From positions 203-20,169 of the forward strand of contig BDIU01000285.1 in assembly GCA_002118135.1 (NCBI GenBank): a stretch of DNA of 19,967 bases, given 5' to 3'. The stretch's first letter is position 1. The number at the start of each line of letters is the position of its first letter. The notes under the pieces are model-generated. The model saw only the letters and a program-made list of their open reading frames with translations, was not told where the DNA came from and searched no databases. Source of the stretch: Trebouxia sp. TZW2008. Its lineage: Eukaryota > Chlorophyta > Trebouxiophyceae > Trebouxiales > Trebouxiaceae. The translations under genes were made by a program, and so were the position numbers. This document shows, in pieces, positions 1 to 9,669 of the stretch.

Positions 1-2
1 CA

Positions 3-254
3 CACTGCTACAGCTGTGACTCATGCAAATGTCCTGATCAAGACTTTCCGGCTCCCCTGTACACATCTTCTGTCCATTCTGAATCCATTGGCAGGTACCC
101 TTGTGAATGCCTGACGAAGACTGGTTCAACAAGCACTCAGACCGTTCCCCTTTGCGCTTTCAACTCTGCTCAGCTTCGCTTTATACACAGGCTATGCAAG
201 TCAGTCATAGCCATAGACTGTATATGTACATGTAACTGTTACAGTCATTATTGA
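3..254 (+). CDS. possible partial ORF entering from the left edge, unknown product
   Basis: A plus-strand frame is open from the window edge to a TGA at 252-254 (about 83 codons) with no start inside the window. The first part is cysteine-rich: the opening residues read HCYSCDSCKCP, with more cysteines near the end. This could be a small zinc-binding segment or the tail of a larger protein, but I do not recognise a family. A GT donor-like site lies near 93 (GGCAG/GTACCC), so only the first 90 bases might be exon. The frame could also be open by chance. It is reported because cysteine spacing of this kind is not typical of the surrounding non-coding DNA. Confidence 0.2.
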   Translation, partial: HCYSCDSCKCPDQDFPAPLYTSSVHSESIGRYPCECLTKTGSTSTQTVPLCAFNSAQLRFIHRLCKSVIAIDCICTCNCYSHY

Positions 255-345
255 CAGGTATTGTTGACAACACCAGAGCCATTCATACAATGAAAAATTA
301 TATACGTATCACACTGACCATTTGCTATGACTAAGCATTTGCAGG

Positions 346-494
346 GTTCTCCTTGCCTGCTGGGCTGGCAGGTCCTGCTGCAGGCTTGCTCGGTGAGCCA
401 ACGCCTCCAAGAAGAGGCCTCAGCCTGTTGGAGGTGTTGGCTCTCCCAAAACAAGCCTGCAGCTGCACCTGCCAGCCCAGCAGGGAAGGAGAAC
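346..494. ncRNA. long imperfect fold-back, candidate small-RNA precursor
   Basis: Two arms, 346-410 and 428-494, are reverse complements over about 65 nt. By my hand alignment about 57 positions match, with two small internal loops (near 373-376 and 389-395) and a 17-nt terminal loop. The longest uninterrupted stems are about 18 nt (356-373) and 11 nt (378-388). A single transcript of either strand would fold into a long hairpin like miRNA or siRNA precursors of green algae. It lies about 430 nt beyond the stop of the LIN9-like gene, outside any convincing CDS. Alternatives are a small inverted-repeat transposon remnant or a recent inverted duplication. No expression evidence is available from sequence alone. 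Confidence 0.5.
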
Positions 495-597
495 ACTGAG
501 ACTATGGAAGACAATGCATTGGGGGTCAGTATTCTTATCACGTTGTATACAAACCCTCTGGATCTTCCACCAGACAAAGTCCTGAATTGGGATGGAA

Positions 598-741
598 TTA
601 CGTATGTTTCGATCCGCAAACGACTTTGATAACAGCGTCCTTGGCGCCAAAACTCGTATTGATGGCAGCTAGAGAATTCTTACCTTCGTCTTCGTTGAGC
701 AACTCCATAGCAGCCATGCACACTTGTTTGTACACATGCAT
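598..741 (-). CDS. small ORF or terminal exon, unknown product
   Basis: On the minus strand an ATG at 741-739 opens 47 codons to a TAA at 600-598. The peptide has protein-like composition (MHVYKQVCMAAMELLNEDEG at the start, followed by an alternating hydrophobic/charged stretch ending VVCGSKHT). The frame stays open upstream to a possible acceptor near 785 (GTTGTACAG). A donor-like site follows the codons for NEDE (near 686). It sits in what should be the 3' UTR or flank of the LIN9-like gene. It may be a separate short gene, an alternative last exon, or chance. No family is recognised. Confidence 0.25.
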   Translation of the reverse strand: MHVYKQVCMAAMELLNEDEGKNSLAAINTSFGAKDAVIKVVCGSKHT

Positions 742-902
742 GAGATTGACACGCGTGATTGCACATATACACTGTACAACACAGACATGTTTGACTACTC
801 AGCAAGCCAACGTGTCAGATGGAGCCGCATGAAAAGAAAGTTCGCTTCCTGTGACCTATCTGTACAGAATGTGCTGACAACAAGACACGCTGCGGGCTGG
901 GG

Positions 903-907
903 TTACA
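903..907 (-). terminator. UGUAA-type poly(A) signal of the LIN9-like gene
   Basis: TGTAA reads on the minus strand 18 nt after the TAG stop at 926-928. This pentamer is the standard green-algal polyadenylation signal. It is very close to the stop, so a more distal signal could also be used. Confidence 0.35.
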
Positions 908-925
908 TCACACATCAACACCACT

Positions 926-1280
926 CTAGGACGTCTGTAACAACCGATTGCGCAACAGTGTTACCACCTGCTCAATCTTGTGGAAAATGGGCTGGTTGCT
1001 AGCTGCATGTGGCTGCAGCATCTTCAGAGAATTCGCAAGTGCCGCATTGACAGCATGCCCAGCAACTGGCTGCTCTGCACACCTCTGCATGGTGAGCAGC
1101 ATAGAAACACAGCCAGACACCATATCAGACAGCCACGCATCCTCAGGCTTTTGCCCAGCATCCGCAGGCGCCTCTTGCTTAACGGTGACTGATGCATCTG
1201 CATCTGCACTGACAGCACCATTCTGCTGCTGAGATTCTAGGACGGGCTTCTGCTGGTCAGCAGGGACTGAGTCAGAACTT

Positions 1281-1322
<42 letters not shown>

Positions 1323-4300
1323 GGCGGAGGACCCTGTTCAGCATTCTGAAGGGAGGGCTGCTGCTGGGGGGGCTGGGAGGGCTGTGCAGGGGCAGACTGG
1401 GGGGGTTCACTGGCCTTGAGCTCATCAGCCAGTTGACCCTGATGCCGCTGGACCATAGCCTGCGCGCTTGCCAAGATGGACTGCCATTCCACGGTGCCTG
1501 CCTGACCCCTCAAGCCCTGTAAAAACACTCATCAACGCTCAATATATAGCAACTTGCAGCTTGATAATCACAGCTTGATACAAGGGTACGGGATAAGAAA
1601 ACATTCTTGCTAGGCAAATGCGACCAAAACAGTGCATTCTGACTGCAGTGGTAGACTCCACACTGCCTGCCTGGTCCTGCAACCCTTACACATAAAATGT
1701 GATATTGATGACAGCAATAGACGACACACTCTGGCAAAGGCACTAGGTGTGTATGGCACAAGTCCTGCCCCTATGTCAAGTGAATCAAAGCAGTAATCTC
1801 CTGATCTAAGAGCACTGGTCATAAGCACATTCTTGTGATAAGGAGGCAAGGCAGTGAGGAGCCAGTCATTGCATTCTGACGGTTCTGACGGACATTGATG
1901 ATGCCTAGTAGGGCCAGCTTTCTTGGGGACAAATGCAGCCGTAACATCGCGGAAATACTGTACAATCATGACCTAAAATTGCCTTACACCGCATGTCCCA
2001 AAGCTGATGTAGCTGGATGGAATGGTGAGTATACGCAGCAGCCCGATTACCATCACTACATGCACACTGTATATGCTATTGTCTTGCTGTTGATTTTGAA
2101 ATGAATATCATACAATGCAGCCAGTTCAAGGGCTGAGATGGGTACCTGGGGCCCCTGGCCAGCCTGCAGGGCTGCCCCTGCCAGGTTGATGGCTGCCTGC
2201 ACTGCCCCTGTATGGGGGTTGTTGTGCGCCTGCAGCTGCTGCAGCAAACTCTCTAGGACCTCATTCACCTGCAACACAATCCAACTGCGGTCTCAGCCCA
2301 GGCCCAAGTTCTTGTGTGCTTGACATGTAAGACATGTTTGAGCATACAGGACCTGCTCAAGTCATGCTGAAGCAGTGTCAGTCTCAGCTTTCTGCAAGAA
2401 AGCTTCTTTTACTGTGCAACTCAAAAGTCAGCATGCGCTCAGCTGCCATGGACAACTCTTGCAAATGAGCTGTGGAGATGTGGATGTGCAAATGTGCTTT
2501 CAACATGCATGAAGCCCTTTTACAGCATGCGGGAGTATGGCATGCATGAGTGGAGCTTGATTTGTTGCACAACCGGACCCACCTGCTTGAGCTGCATGAC
2601 AACATCAGCATAAGCATGACGGAAGCTGTCAGTGGGCTGCATCTTCTGGCCATCAGGGCCAGTCTTCTCTGCCTCGTCATTCATGCTGCGCAGCTGACTC
2701 AGCAACCGCTCCTTGCGATCTAATGCACCAGCCACCTGTGATATCAAACTGGTTTCAGTCATGAAGGAGAACATGACAGGATTTCTGTTCAAGATCAGCA
2801 AGCATGCATGTAGACCTGCCTTTCTGAGCAAGGACGTAGACTCCAGGGTGTTGTCAAGTCTTTATTGCAACAGAAAGCATAAGCGGTGCATTTGAGTTAT
2901 GTGGTGTGGTCAATTTCACCAGGTAGAGTGAGGTCGTGGAACACAACACAAGCAGCAGGCTAGCATTCAATGCCATTGTGGGTGTCAAGGCTATGATCAT
3001 TGCATGAGAGACAACACAGATAGAGACAATCGTACCATAAATGCAGGCATATGGCCTGTGGATGCAGAGTTGCCAATTTGCAGGGTGCATGACTCATTGC
3101 AGACTTGTGCATGTGCATACCCTACCTCAAACGGGGTACGCACGTCGCTATCTTGAGACAAGGCTGGTGCAAAGTCATGCATTCAAGGAACAGACAGAGT
3201 GTTGCCGACTTGTGTGTGTGAGGGTACCTCAGACAGAGTGCGCATGTCGCTCTCTTGAGACAAAGCCTGTGCAGCTGCGGCTGCTGCCCTGGCTTCCTGC
3301 TGAGCCCTGCCTGCAGCAGGGCCCCTAGCAGGAGGGCCGTCCCTGAGAGTGCCCCTGTGGTGCTGAACAGCCTGCCCCTCCACCATGATGCGCCCATTCA
3401 TCAAAATATGGGAGTGGGACTCAATGAAGGAGGCCGGCAGGTTTTCTGTAGGGTTGATGGGCATCACATCTACATCACGGACACGCTCTACGCCCATCTC
3501 TCGTCTGTCAAACTGCACCCTGCAGCAGATCACACTGTTCAACACATGCTCAACAGTCATCTCCCGCCTTTCACAATGTACCGAGCAGCATTGTAACCCA
3601 TTGGCAACCTCTGTGCACAATTTCATTGAAGCTGGTCACTCATGTCATTTGAGCATATTCTTCTGCTACCTGGCTATGCCCAATCAAGGCAAACCAACAA
3701 GCGCAACAGAAGCAGTGCATGTCTTCCATGCATCAGTGGCATGCAGCAGCAATCCAAATCACACCTCTGCAAAACCCTACGACTAAACACCTGGAATCTA
3801 TGAATAAACACCTGGAGGCTTTAGCTTGTCTCAGGTACTTCACAATACCTGTAGTACTTGGGGGCTGTGGTGAGGATGTCTCCATCATGAATTTGTCGTG
3901 TGACAGGATGGCGGGCCGTCACCCTCTGCCCCACCTGCAGCTGGCGAGGCATGTGGTCTGGGATCTGGGCCCCGTACCCCACCTCCTCATACTTGGCACG
4001 CACCTGCTCCCTCCATGCTTCCAATTCTGCTCGCTCCTGCACAAAGTTACAGGCACAGTCTATGAAAGAGGTAGCTTCTGCAGCAGTTACACGCACCATG
4101 TATGGTTCTGCTTGTCTCACACCAGTCAAACAGATGCCATATACGTGATGATTATAACAGCATTTGGTTACCAAGGCGGTGGCAGAACGGGGTGCCAAAG
4201 CTGAGTTGCTGCTGGTGCTGGCAGCTAACAGCAAGATTGCGCCACAGCTGACAACATCGCTTTGGCAGAACAATGCCATCAGCAAGTTCAACATACCTGG

Positions 4301-7300
4301 CGCAGGAAAGCCAGAGACAGGCGGCGGGGACGGCCAAGGGACTTGCGTATGCAGGTCCACTCAGTACGAGTAAGCTTTGCCAGCTGCCCCTGCTTCAGCC
4401 CAAAGTGTTTGCACAGCTGCTGCAGCCCATTGTTGGCCATCCAGGGACGGTCTAGGGCACTGCACAGGAACTCTGCCCGCGCCCAGCGGCGGGTGCGTGG
4501 GTCCAAGGCGTGCCTCAGCCGCAGCTCATTGCGGCCTTGTGCCTCGTCACCGCCCTCCCCTTCCATGCCTGCAGGCAAGACAGCATCTCCTTAATGAGAT
4601 TCTTTCAGCGTTGTCTATAAGCCCATGTGTCTGCAGAGCATATTTGCTGTACAGATGCTCTGCCGAAGCCTAACAGCAGGTGCATGGGTCCAAGACGTGC
4701 CTCAGCCGCAGCTGATTGCACCCTTGTGCCTTGTCGGCCCCCTCAGCCTCCATGCCTATAGCCAAGACAACACTGAGTGGATGAGCTTCTTGGGCAGGAA
4801 GCCACAGCCAGAGACAGTGGGAATGTTGGTGATGCCAGTTGTGGTGCAGCAGTGATACCAGAGCTGCATCACTACAGATGCAACTGGTCTGTTGCATGGG
4901 ACACACATACTTCTTACCAGGTAGCAGAAAGGAGCAGGCAGGTTGGGCAGGACGCCACAGCCAGATACATTAGGCGTGTGAATGATGCCAGCTGTGGTGC
5001 GGACGCCATACAGGGACTTGATGATCACACATGCTACTGGCCTGCTGCATCAGACATGTGCTGCACATACTAAGCAGCAAGGGCCTGCTGCATGAGACAT
5101 GCATGATACTTACCAGGCAGTAGAAAATTGGAGGCAGAGTTGGGCAGGAAGCCACAGCCGGAGACAGTGGGAATGTTGATGATGCCAGCTGTTGTGCGGC
5201 GGCCATACAGGGACTTGATGGGAGACATCATGGGAGGCACGCGCTCTGGTGCTGCTTTCCTGCGCCGCTGCCGTGGCATTGGCTCCGACTGCTCAGCCTG
5301 CACATAAACCAAAAAAGTGGTAACATGATACAGGCCTGCTCAGCATGTATCTTTACTGCAGTGTGTCACTGTTGCACATGCTGATGAAAGTTCAGGCAAG
5401 ATTGGCGGGTAGAAAGCCTCAATACACGGTGGTGCCAGAGCTAGGCACAGGTTGTAGTTGCTGCTGCTGCTGCTGCTGCTGCCGCTGCCGCTGCTGCTGC
5501 AGCTTGCATAGCTCACAACTCAAGTCTGTCACTGAATGAGCTGAGTGCAGTGTTCCATGCTATTCCTTGAGACTAACCAACAGAATCAGTCAATCAATAG
5601 AGTTTACAGTCCGGGGTAGGGAGCCAGATGTGACTCATTGGACTTCCTGGCTTGAAAGCACAGGTGAATGTCTAACCATCATGTAGCGATGCTGCATCAT
5701 GAGCTCCTCCTGGGTGCGCATATCCAGCTCGTCATCATCCTCATGCATGTCCAGCTCCTCCCCGCTGCCCTCCCAGTACTCCCCTTCTTCAAAGTCCAGC
5801 TGCCGCGACTCACCACCATGGCGATCTGCATATCCACAGTTGAGCAGAATGAGACAGCAGTGCCCGCTGACATACGCAAGTTGCAGTTTGAGGCATTTGA
5901 ATGAATGCTCTGCAAGCTCTAATTCCAAATGAGTATTTTTTTATACAGGCTGAACATTGTGCATGCCCTGAAGTGCTAGCAAATCGTGAAGGCCTTGATT
6001 GGCGTGCACTCATGCTGTGCAGCCTGAAGCCAAGCAAAAGCAAGCTTCAAATGTTTGTTTTCACACAGCAGCAAATTATGCCACAACATCGCCACATGCA
6101 TATGCTGACCTGCTGCAGAGTTCCTTGTGCGCCTGCCAGAAGACTGCACAGAGCGACGGCCCTCGTCTTGGTGGCCGCCCTGCCTGCCGGTTCTGCGAGG
6201 GGTGTTATGCGCAGAGTTGCGGCCCCTCCTAGGAGTGGCATTGGGGGAGGCCCCATGGTAGCGGGGGGACTGACCATAGCGGCGTGACTGCTGGCGAGGT
6301 GTGTAAGCGCCTCCTCTGCCCACCTGCCTCACCTCAGCTTCATCTGCAATGAAATAGGCAGCTGATGCTGAGTTACAACAATGTGAGACTACAATGGTAA
6401 TGGCTAAAGAGATTCTTTGATGTGATTTCTCGATGCAAATCTTTTGTGATACTTGGTGAGACAGCCTTCTGCTAAAGTGCTGCATGCTGAAGCACAAGCT
6501 GAGCCATGTTTGCCAATACAACCTCCATGCCACTGACCAGTGAGCTGATAGTCTCAGGTGCACTTAAACATGACCAGCTTGCTTCAAGCTGCTAACATGA
6601 GCTTGTGCACAAGGACGTGCCAGTGGTGTAGCTGGTCCCAATGTGTGCCTGCTGGTGGGTCTCGCAGTTTCATCAGCCACCTGCTAGCCGGAGCTCGTGC
6701 ACCACAGTGTACTCTTCACAAAGTAGTGCAGCTGATGCCAGCATGTACTTGCTACTATGTGCTGCACTCTATCTGCTGACTTGGTGTCAATGTGCAGAGT
6801 GAAGCAGGTAACAGCAATGCGTGCTGGCTGCTGTGCGCTGCACCTCAAGTACTGAGGAGTTGTCAATGCACAGAGTGCTGCAGACAACGCTGTACCTTCA
6901 TCTGCTGACTGGGTGTCACTGTCAGCAGCTTCAGCCAGGGCTGCTAGGGACAACAAGGCATCAGCCCCTTGAGCCTCGTCAGGCCCCCTAGGCTCCATGA
7001 CCTTGCGCCGTCTGGCACCCTTGCCTGGTCTTAAGTCCTCCCGCACAAAGTCATCACCAAATAGCTTGGTCTGTACCCTCTTGCGCTTGTGCCCAACTGG
7101 AAGCATCTCTGCAGTCACAGAGTATTGCTTCAACGATCAGCACAATTGGCATGCGTTCTATTGAGATTTACAACCCAGAGGTGCTTACAACAGCAAAGAC
7201 TGCCTCCAGACAGTTATGCCCAAAGCTGGTTTGTGGCAGACAAGCTTTTACAGGTGAGATCAAACAATCAATCAATAGATTTTCACTGTCTTTGGGTCCC

Positions 7301-9167
7301 AAATATGGAGGCGTACAGACAACGTTATCAACCTCATCATGAAGATCAGTGTGTGATGTCTGAGATGATGAGCATGCCACAGGTGCACAGGTAAGATTCA
7401 TTCATTGCATTCATTCATTGCATTCATTCATTATAAATGTGGGCTGGGCAGGCTCAGCAGGCCCAGGTACGTACAGAAGCAGCCAACTGTCTCCAACCAG
7501 TTCGTGACGCGGTAGTGCCACTATGGCACAGCATGCCTGGCTGACTACCTTCAGAAGTGTAATAGACATTCATGTCCAGGTGAGCCGCAGTCGCCAATGC
7601 AAACCTTGCCCAAAGAGACTGCATGATTTGAACAGTTTGCTGTGCTGGCAAACACAACTGTCTATAATGTACGGCTGCAGTTGATCATAAAGACGCCTCA
7701 TGGTCATGACAACTGCATACATCTTGCTGGAGTGCCTCAAGCCCAAACCTGTACTGGTGCTAGACAATTGCATATGGCAGAAATTCCAACAAGAAGGCTA
7801 GGCATGGCTTGTGTCACGTCTGGGTGTTCTCATGTGACCAGCAGGCAGCGTTACCTGCAGTTGAGACGCCAGCGGTGCGACGCGCCCTCATGCCCCAGGC
7901 AGGCTCTGTGTCAGGCACCTTCCTCACCTGCCGCTGTGTTGAGGTGGGAGTGCGGGCTGCCCCCTGCAGCAATGAAAAGTATTTGCATGAGCTGAATATG
8001 GAGTGCAAGCTGCTCCTTGCATTAATGCAGGATGATTGCATACGTCGAGCTTGGGAGGGTCGATGCCCCTTGCAGTGAAGCAAATTGTTTGCATGTGTAT
8101 CGCATGAAGCATGTGCAATGCATGCTGCTTGCTGCACTGGACGCATTGGCTTCTACCACTCAGTGGGCATGACGTGTTTTTGCAATCACACAGCAAACAT
8201 TACAGCTTTGCAAGTAGCAGCTGCCTAGGGTAATATAGCCCATTGGGCAAATTTGATGCACAGCCTCTGACGTTTAATGTTTGCAGAAGTGCTGCATAGG
8301 GTATGCAAGGTATGACAAGCCACTGATATAGGCAAGCATACCTTGGGCACTGAAGCAGGCTCCCTAGACTTGATGTGCTGACGAGGTGTGTGCTTGAGGC
8401 TATCAAGACGCGGTGCATATCCTTGCGGAGCACCTGTGGAACCGCTGCGAGCTCCTCGTCCTGGCTCACTGTAATTGGTGCTGTCTGCTGCCTGAAGGGT
8501 CTGCAACAGCAGCACCAAAAGCCTTTTCGCTAGATATCTTCTGCACTACTGACAGGGTCATGGACGTCTGTGGTGAACACAGATAAGAGCAGTCATCAAA
8601 GTGACACTATAATGTACCTGGGACTTGTGTTCCTGAGAGCCTTGCACCATGCCCATGAAAGCTTCCTTTTGAATCAAGTTGCTGGCAAGGTTGAGATACA
8701 GAGCGTGCTCTCTGTACAAAGCCTCGCAGCGCTGTGGTGCAACGCCAATCTCCTCTGAAACCTGCGGATGACATCAGAAATGAGCAGAATGGCATCACTG
8801 CAAGCTGGTGATCACCAAGGGCATACCTTGTCCCAATCCTGTCCATATTGCTGAAATGCTTCGAAGAAGCATGATACCTCCTCAGTGCTCCAATCTGTTC
8901 CATAGCCCTCGTCTTGAGCCAGATCGCCGTACACCTGCATGGAAGCTTGGCCCTATTTAAACTATTTTCGTCTTGCTAAGCTTTTGCTACGCAAGTCAGG
9001 TGCCGACGCAAAGGCCCTGCAACAAGCAACAGGATAAACGCCAACAGCGGCGTCAACAGGCATGTTTAACGCACCATGAGTGATGTGTCTGCTTCCGCAC
9101 TATGATCTTCTGTGTCGTCTGCGACCCGGCTACCTTTGTCTACTGGTCGACCTCGCTTAACGACCAT
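926..9167 (-). CDS. LIN9 / ALWAYS EARLY homologue, DREAM/MuvB-complex subunit
   Basis: LIN9/ALY proteins are core subunits of the MuvB/DREAM nuclear complex that controls cell-cycle genes. Proposed exons: 9167-9075, 8934-8827, 8761-8618, 8500-8342, 7963-7855, 7108-6896, 6343-6110, 5825-5677, 5297-5114, 4568-4297, 4036-3849, 3519-3228, 2735-2583, 2268-2068 (or 2114), 1516-926, giving about 1,029 residues. Exons 2-3 hold a SANT domain (GYGTDWSTEEVSCFFEAFQQ, about residues 41-60). Exons 10-12 hold the DIRP domain at about 498-640, with landmarks RPWMANNGL, LTRTEWTCIRKSLGRPRRLS, VGQRVTARHP and DVDVMPINP. Exon 13 has the LIN9 motif LDRKERLLSQLRSMNDE. The end of exon 15 matches the plant ALY C-terminus (SCVxxLLxxQ-like block, then LLRNRL). 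A run of 13 CAG codons gives polyQ at about residue 900. The start is the first in-frame ATG after an upstream stop. Phases agree at every junction except exon 14/15, where two donors compete. The family call is firm; exon 5-8 borders are less certain because that region is poorly conserved. Confidence 0.88.
1283..1321 (-). repeat. (CAG)13 trinucleotide run encoding polyglutamine
   Basis: Thirteen perfect CTG triplets on the plus strand read as CAG codons in the last LIN9-like exon. Three proline codons lie just N-terminal of the run. The whole stretch of about 60 residues around it is proline/glutamine-rich and is probably a disordered linker ahead of the conserved C-terminal block. Confidence 0.95.
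3118..3275 (-). repeat. duplicated 3' end of LIN9 exon 12 plus its donor
   Basis: The last 45 nt of exon 12 and its GT donor (3228) recur about 102 nt downstream in the intron. The exon ends ALSQESDMRTLSE/GT and the copy reads ALSQDSDVRTPFE/GT. The copy lies at about 3121-3165 and still has a GT and an open frame. Flanking intron sequence is also repeated (CAAGTCGGCAACACTC versus CAAGTCTGCAATGAGTC). Confidence 0.8.
4676..5230 (-). repeat. tandem, decayed copies of LIN9 exon 9 and the start of exon 10 inside intron 9
   Basis: The true exon 9 ends at 5114. Its 3' part (SLYGRRTTAGIINIPTVSGC) recurs at about 4911-5026 (SLYGVRTTAGIIHTPNVSGC, donor GTAAGA kept) and at about 4774-4868 (TTTGITNIPTVSGCGFLPKK, donor lost). 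The shared plus-strand word TTGGGCAGGA lies at 5140, 4943 and 4790. The last copy runs straight into a copy of the 5' end of exon 10 (about 4676-4772, NQLRLRHVLDP against the real NELRLRHALDP), which soon stops. The copies are not usable as cassette exons: one lacks a donor and the other would enter out of phase. Confidence 0.85.
5461..5499. repeat. CTG/CCG-rich microsatellite in LIN9 intron 8
   Basis: Seven CTG units run into a CTGCCGCTGCCG stretch and then more CTG units. It reads as CAG repeats on the transcribed (minus) strand but lies in an intron, about 150 nt upstream of exon 9's acceptor. It is independent of the coding CAG run. Confidence 0.9.
6769..6927 (-). repeat. duplicated 3' end of LIN9 exon 6 inside intron 6
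   Basis: Exon 6 ends with codons for SDTQSADE followed by GT at 6895. About 129 nt into the intron the sequence recurs as IDTKSAD (around 6769-6801), followed by a degraded donor. A further partial copy of the flanking words (TTGTCAATGCACAGAGTG) sits between them near 6860. Confidence 0.65.
7396..7432. repeat. ATTC/CATT microsatellite in LIN9 intron 5
   Basis: Tandem CATT units are interrupted twice by G (pattern ATTCATTCATTGC repeated). It lies just before the dispersed repeat at 7444-7525. Confidence 0.9.
7444..7525. repeat. dispersed repeat, copy A
   Basis: About 80 nt in LIN9 intron 5 match 15917-16005 in NUP50 intron 4 in the same orientation relative to both genes. Shared words are GGCAGGCTCAG, GCCCA, GGTACGTA, AACTGTCT, CAACCAGTT and CACTATG. 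It may be a fragment of an intronic repeat family or short retroelement; no terminal structure is visible. Confidence 0.6.
7940..8100 (-). repeat. three about 54-nt tandem units spanning the LIN9 exon 5 acceptor
   Basis: The exon 5 acceptor region (7963) recurs upstream with regular spacing. Plus-strand GGAGTGC/GGAGGGT words lie at 7947, 8000 and 8054. Each unit has the same order: GGAG, then CTG/CC, CCTTGCA or CCCTGCAG, then ATTTGCAT or ATTGCAT. Two units are decayed intron sequence and one forms the working 3' splice site and the exon start. Confidence 0.7.
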
Positions 9168-9669
9168 GCTAGGGACCAGCGCGGCCTAGTCTCACACGAA
9201 CAACGCCTGCACTGTATCTGCATGCGCATTGCCGTTCCACAGGTGCGACACGATGAGGCTCACACTGTTGCGCTTTGCTTCGCGTGAGCACAATGTGTTG
9301 GTACTCACAAGCGCTTGCTGCAGAGGATGACTAAGCTGAGGTCTGGTACGTAAACCCTGTGGAGGCAACACTGTGCAAGCGAGACCTTGGCAAACCTGGT
9401 AGGCCGCGTTCAGACGGCAAAGCTTCCAGCGTATACCTTGATTGCAACGGAAGTTACACAGCCCTCGCCTGCCCGGTCGCTGCATAGACATCAGGTTCTA
9501 GCTCACCAGCACCGCCGAGTTTGAGCCACCTTCGCAGATTCAAGCTAGTCTCGTTTGCCATCGGGTGTTTCCTTGCCGCCTGGCTGTCCAACAGGCTTTT
9601 CATGAGCATCTATTATGGCTGTCAGCTGTGTCCTCACGTCGCCAGTAATACCAATTATACAGCATAAAT
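9168..9669. promoter_or_regulatory. divergent intergenic region between the LIN9-like and Nudix genes
   Basis: About 500 nt separate the two start codons, which face away from each other, so this stretch must hold both 5' UTRs and both promoters. An AT-rich TATA-like stretch (ATTATACAGCATAAATA) ends just before the Nudix ATG at 9670. I see no convincing E2F-type or other named factor site. No coding signal is supported here. Confidence 0.6.

Noticed and set aside
248..619. ORFs on both strands through the fold-back region
   Set aside because: The inverted repeat makes both strands open; neither shows family features or splice logic.
3041..3786. Several overlapping plus-strand ORFs
   Set aside because: They are antisense shadows of LIN9 exon 12 and its duplicated flank.
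4911..5026. Exon 9 copy as a working cassette exon of the LIN9-like gene
   Set aside because: It would enter from a TGCAG acceptor in the wrong phase relative to exon 9's exit, and the peptide has changes at conserved positions.
5345..5539. Plus-strand ORF with a polycysteine run
   Set aside because: It is only the CTG/TGC microsatellite of LIN9 intron 8 read in another frame.
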